From NCBI RefSeq assembly GCF_035712445.1, contig NZ_DASTAT010000055.1, positions 47,392 through 111,391 on the forward strand: DNA of 64,000 nucleotides, given 5' to 3'. The stretch is from Oligoflexus sp. GTDB taxonomy: Bacteria > Bdellovibrionota_B > Oligoflexia > Oligoflexales > Oligoflexaceae. This document shows, one piece after another, positions 60,846 through 64,000 of the stretch; the first letter of the stretch is position 1, and each line of letters starts with the position of its first letter. The notes under the pieces are model-generated. The model made no database searches and was not told where the DNA came from. It worked only from the letters and a program-made list of their open reading frames with translations. Position numbers and translations under genes: made by a program.

Positions 60846-61803
60846 GGTCAAGCGGCAGGAGCACTTCAGTGCCGAGGATTGGCTGGGATATTACCGTTTA
60901 AATCAGGCTATTTTCCAGGAAACGTATCCTTACCGCGATATGGTGAGCGAGGAGCAATTCCTCCGCGATCCCCGGCCGCTTTTTCTGATGAATTCGGGAC
61001 TGCGCTGCCTGGTTTTGTTCCGAAACGGCCGCATGATCGCCCTGAGTCACTACCGTTTGGATAGCTCTCATTCCGTGTGTACGGCGGAAGTCAAATTTCT
61101 GCAGGCTGGCTTCGATGACCTGTCCTCGAAAGAAATGGTGAAGACCCTGCTTGCGATCAGGGATGAGAATCAGCTCGAAATTCTTCAAATGATCGTTGAG
61201 AATGCGCAAGTCGTTCAGCATTACCAGAATACGGGACACTTTCAAAAGGTCGGCCAGGTGCGAGAGTCGGTTCTCGACCTTCAGCAGTTGGATTTAAATC
61301 TGATGGCGTCCTGGCAAAGTCAGAATCAAGGTTTCACGTTAAAAGCACTCTCGTGGAATGATGCACGTGACGTCGCGGCCCTGGTTGATATTTACAATGA
61401 AAGCAACGCCGATGTCCCCTTTCAAAATGCAGTCGGCATGGTGCGAACGCGCGAGGCTTCGTATTTTTTGGATTGGGTCGCGCGCCTGCAGGTAAACGAC
61501 ATGACCATGCCGGCCTTTGGTCTTTATTGTCAGGATCAGATCGCAGGGCTGGCTTTGTTTGAACTCCGCGCCGCGAATCCCATGACGGCCACCATCATTT
61601 ACACCGGCGTCGCTCGTATCTTCCGCAAACGCGGTCTGGGGCGGCACTTAAAAGCTTCGAGCACGCTTCATCTGCTGGGGATTTTTCCTGGCCTTCGCTT
61701 TATTGTGACAGCCAATGAGGAAACGAATCTGCCTATGTTGAACATCAACATAGCCATGGGCTTTGCCGTGAAGTCGGAGTTTACGATGCTGCGCTATATC
61801 TGA
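60835..61803 (+). CDS. tandem GNAT N-acetyltransferase
   Basis: A 322-residue protein with two GNAT-like halves. The second (about 165-322) has the acetyl-CoA motif A signature FRKRGLGRHLKASSTLHLL and the B-motif NLPMLNINIAMGFAV; the first half (1-150) is more degenerate. Its start ATG 60835 lies inside the end of the esterase gene, so expression is coupled. Mycothiol synthase-type double GNATs have this shape, but the substrate cannot be read. No signal peptide. A 261-base gap with no recognised feature follows. Confidence 0.8.
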   Translation: MGIEVKRQEHFSAEDWLGYYRLNQAIFQETYPYRDMVSEEQFLRDPRPLFLMNSGLRCLVLFRNGRMIALSHYRLDSSHSVCTAEVKFLQAGFDDLSSKEMVKTLLAIRDENQLEILQMIVENAQVVQHYQNTGHFQKVGQVRESVLDLQQLDLNLMASWQSQNQGFTLKALSWNDARDVAALVDIYNESNADVPFQNAVGMVRTREASYFLDWVARLQVNDMTMPAFGLYCQDQIAGLALFELRAANPMTATIIYTGVARIFRKRGLGRHLKASSTLHLLGIFPGLRFIVTANEETNLPMLNINIAMGFAVKSEFTMLRYI

Positions 61804-62064
61804 AGCATGCAGATGCCCGAGAGGGACAGGCTCACAGCCGCCCGGGCTATTCGTCAGCTTCGAATCTTGGTACGCAGCGTTTTGAAGACCCCTGATTCGC
61901 GCAAGCAACTCACCTGAGAGAGACCACAGCAGTGCTCCTCAACCACTCGGTGAGAAAACGAGCCCGTTCAGTACCACCGCAGCACCTTGCTCCCATTGGC
62001 CTTCCGAGACTCCTTGCAGACCAATCGGCGAAGGAGTATAGAGCGGCCTTTAAGGAGGACCCCA

Positions 62065-63105
62065 ATGCTTCCCCTGGTGAACCGCAGCATCCTTATCCTT
62101 GCCTTGATAACGAGTTTGAGTTCGGGCGCACTCGCTCAAAATCGCTTTACTGAAACGGAGTTGCCTGAAGCCTTCAGCGAGATTTTGAACCCCTTTCTCA
62201 ACAGTGCGCAGAGCGAGGCTTTTATAGGCACGGGCGGCAAGTCCCTGCAGTCTTACCGATGGCTGCGGAATGACGCGCGAGCCCATATCCTGATCCTGAC
62301 CGGATTTTCAGAAAACGTCCTAAAATACCGTGAACTCGCCTATCTCTTTTATCAGGAAGGCTACAGCGTTCACCTGTATGAACACCGGGGACATGGTCGA
62401 TCCGAGCTGCTGACCGACGAACGCCAGAAAATGTATGTGACTGATTTTGAGGACTACGTCAAAGACCTTGGCATCTATCTTCAGACCTTCCTCGCGAGCG
62501 AGGAATTGCCTATTCTTGCCCTCACCCACTCCATGGGTGGGACCGTCCTCACAAGGCATCTGCAGCAGAACGCCAATTCTCCGATTAAGGCCGCTTACAT
62601 GGCCTCACCGATGTTCGACCTTTTCACCGATGGTTACCCACGCCCCGTCCTGACCGCTTTGACCAAAGCTGCGATTCTTGCAGGCCAAGGTCAGCAGTAT
62701 GTCTTCGGACGCGGTCCTCTCGATCCTGGCACGCTGACCATCGACGCATTTGGAGACAATACCTCAGAGGTTCGCTTCCAAGCATACATTCAGGATTCAG
62801 CGAAAGCCGGAGTTCTGCAAGGCAATGCAACATTCGGTTGGACCTACGCGGCGCTCAAGGCGACTGGGCAGCTCATGAAGGAAAAGAACATTAAGAAAAT
62901 CAACCGGCCTCTTTTTATAGCGCAGGCCGAATTCGATACCGTGGTCCGTTCGGACGCTCAAACAAAATTTTGCGCGCTCCTCAGTCAGTGCCGCATTCAA
63001 TCGTTCCCGGGCCGGCATGCTTTGATCTACGAAAAGGACGAGATTTTCGTTCCCTTCACCGAGAGCGTGCTCCTGTATTTCACGGAGCAGCTGAACACCC
63101 CCTGA
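62065..63105 (+). CDS. secreted alpha/beta hydrolase, lysophospholipase PldB-like
   Basis: A 346-residue hydrolase with a signal peptide (SILILALITSLSSGALA). The pattern LTGFSENVLKYRELAYLF, LYEHRGHGRSELL, nucleophile ALTHSMGGTVLTRHL, acid AEFDTVV and base FPGRHALIYE is that of PldB/monoacylglycerol lipases. AAGGAGG six bases before ATG 62065 selects this start over the frame at 61987. It likely deacylates lysophospholipids in the periplasm or outside the cell. Same family as the truncated gene at the left edge of the window, but exported. Confidence 0.85.
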   Translation: MLPLVNRSILILALITSLSSGALAQNRFTETELPEAFSEILNPFLNSAQSEAFIGTGGKSLQSYRWLRNDARAHILILTGFSENVLKYRELAYLFYQEGYSVHLYEHRGHGRSELLTDERQKMYVTDFEDYVKDLGIYLQTFLASEELPILALTHSMGGTVLTRHLQQNANSPIKAAYMASPMFDLFTDGYPRPVLTALTKAAILAGQGQQYVFGRGPLDPGTLTIDAFGDNTSEVRFQAYIQDSAKAGVLQGNATFGWTYAALKATGQLMKEKNIKKINRPLFIAQAEFDTVVRSDAQTKFCALLSQCRIQSFPGRHALIYEKDEIFVPFTESVLLYFTEQLNTP

Positions 63106-63116
63106 CGTTCCATCAC

Positions 63117-63739
63117 TCAGGCCCAGGGCCTTTGAAAGGAGAAAAGCTCGGCGTCAGGGTGCTTATACCCCTGAAGCCCTGCCGTGATGATCTCCGCGGC
63201 GATCATGCTGTAGACGATCCCATTCCCGCCGTAGCACATGGCAAAGGAACTATGGGGCACTTTTCGGCAAAACGCGATCACGTGCTGCAGGATTTCGGAA
63301 AGGGATATCCTCGCCGCCCATCAGAGCCCGACCATCTGCGGTCGTACGGGCATGGAAATAAGGCCGCGCTGTTTCCCAGATCAGAGTTTTCTCATGCCAC
63401 CCTGGGAAGACTTTGAGTGGTTCCGATACAAACGCGAAGGAACTATGGAGGCACGCAACTCGATCCGGACAGTATTGAGTCGTCTCGTAACCGCACGCGA
63501 GGACCACACTGGTAGACGTCCGCTTCGGCCGCCTTGTACGACATGATGCCAAGCCCTGCCGGCATATCAAACTGCGCGCGCCTCAGGTCTCTGTGCAACT
63601 TCCGTGCTGAGGTTTCGAATAAATGCTTAAGGACGAGCAGACGCTGCATCAGCAAGGGTTTGCGCGTTTGGGGCGGCAGCGGCGCGAGGAAGTGGATAGG
63701 CAGACTCGTGACCTCAAGCACGACTTGAGGCCCGACCAA
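63117..63739 (-). pseudogene. wrecked FAD-dependent oxidoreductase (DadA/GlyO type)
   Basis: Fragments of one flavoprotein gene occur in different frames. The 5' part (63443-63739) ends with FDMPAGLGIMSYKAAEA, a DadA-like segment. Another frame carries VVLACGYETTQYCP, then LIWETARPYFHARTTADGRALMGGED (around 63330-63520). The C-terminal part (63117-63250) reads FAMCYGGNGIVYSMIAAEI and FSFQRP before TGA at 63117. Between the first and second parts about 200 residues of the usual protein are missing, and frames shift at least twice. N-terminal Rossmann motif is also absent. It is clearly non-functional. Confidence 0.75.
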
Positions 63740-63765
63740 CAGACTGTTCCACAGGCAATGAAATT

Positions 63766-64000
63766 TTACGACAGGCTCATCTCCTGGCCGCTCTCAGTGG
63801 TCTTCCCATCAAAATGCTCCTCTTGAGACTCAGCATCCGCCTTGCTTGCGTGGATAACGCCATCCCGATGTTCGGGAGGACCATAGAGAGTATAGAGCTT
63901 GAGAGGTTTATCGCCTCTATTGATGACATTATGCCGCGCGCCAGTGGGCACAATCACGACATCGTCAGCTTTGACCTCAGTCTTACGACCATCGATAACG
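63766..64000 (-). CDS. cupin-domain protein (5' end beyond the window edge)
   Basis: The frame is open from the right edge to TAA 63766; the ATG at 63957 is internal, so the N-terminus is missing. The visible VIDGRKTEVKADDVVIVPTGARHNVINRG and PLKLYTLYGPPEHRDG match the small cupin group (mannose-6-phosphate-isomerase-like fold), with metal-binding His in ARHNV. The C-terminal 35 residues are a charged tail with EEHFDGKTTE, conserved in this group. Function unknown; small cupins of this type often bind small metabolites. Confidence 0.85.
   Translation of the reverse strand, partial: VIDGRKTEVKADDVVIVPTGARHNVINRGDKPLKLYTLYGPPEHRDGVIHASKADAESQEEHFDGKTTESGQEMSLS

Noticed and set aside
61804-62064. 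Possible riboswitch in the gap before the PldB-like gene
   Set aside because: Short strings resemble fragments of glycine or TPP aptamers (GAGAGAGACC, ACCTGA) but no conserved core or pairing could be built.
1-64000. tRNA, rRNA and CRISPR arrays
   Set aside because: I saw no tRNA-like cloverleaf with a TTC-loop, no rRNA stretch and no regularly spaced repeat array by eye; a tool such as tRNAscan-SE would settle this.

Overview
This 64 kb window has about 56-57% GC by eye, strong AAGGAG/GGAGG ribosome-binding sites and Sec/lipobox exports, so it is the chromosome of a Gram-negative bacterium. The mix of genes (many lipoproteins, paired 7TMR-DISM sensor kinases with CheA-like cores, HD-GYP, class III cyclase, a LigD/katE stress block, dense short operons) fits a Bdellovibrionota/Oligoflexus-like genome. 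That placement is inference from gene content; there is no rRNA or other phylogenetic marker here. I found no tRNA, rRNA, CRISPR array or complete insertion sequence.

Layout. 0-9.9 kb: hydrolases, an SH3b membrane protein, a DUF4442 thioesterase-like protein, a PLP enzyme of the D-cysteine desulfhydrase/ACC deaminase family, a Dcm-type methylase overlapping vsr, and exported or lipid-anchored unknowns. 10-15.5 kb: an orphan 555-residue protein with an exact 120-residue internal duplication, a Sel1-receiver fusion, and an alarmone synthetase overlapping rarD. 15.6-19.5 kb: a lipoprotein, a Lys/Ala-rich membrane protein and an HD-GYP phosphodiesterase-type protein. 19.6-22.6 kb: an accessory islet with a Fic AMP-transferase-type protein, whose promoter region carries repeated palindrome-like elements, and a decayed UvrD-type helicase. 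22.7-32 kb: renalase-like oxidoreductase, YcaC hydrolase, pyruvate kinase, a four-gene lipoprotein/membrane/FAD/methyltransferase operon and a membrane-bound class III cyclase. 32-41 kb: exported proteins, a convergent NarL-type regulator/kinase pair, a glycosyltransferase and a lipase.

41-50.8 kb is the most interesting block: catalase HPII converging on a six-gene minus-strand run (DUF72, LigD, a basic-tailed unknown, a miniature DNA-ligase-like protein, an SDR fusion, a zinc alcohol dehydrogenase). The ligase domain of LigD has lost its catalytic lysine and motif III glutamate and lacks motifs IV/V, while the 200-residue ligase-like protein two genes downstream keeps them. This suggests that a split end-joining ligase has replaced the usual single polypeptide. 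No Ku gene is present in the window.

50.8-64 kb: two tandem DISM-7TM-PAS-HPt-HATPase sensor kinases, a coiled-coil protein, an M23 lipoprotein, a tandem periplasmic-binding protein, a CE1-type esterase overlapping a GNAT acetyltransferase, a secreted lysophospholipase-like hydrolase, a wrecked FAD oxidoreductase gene and, at the right edge, a partial cupin.
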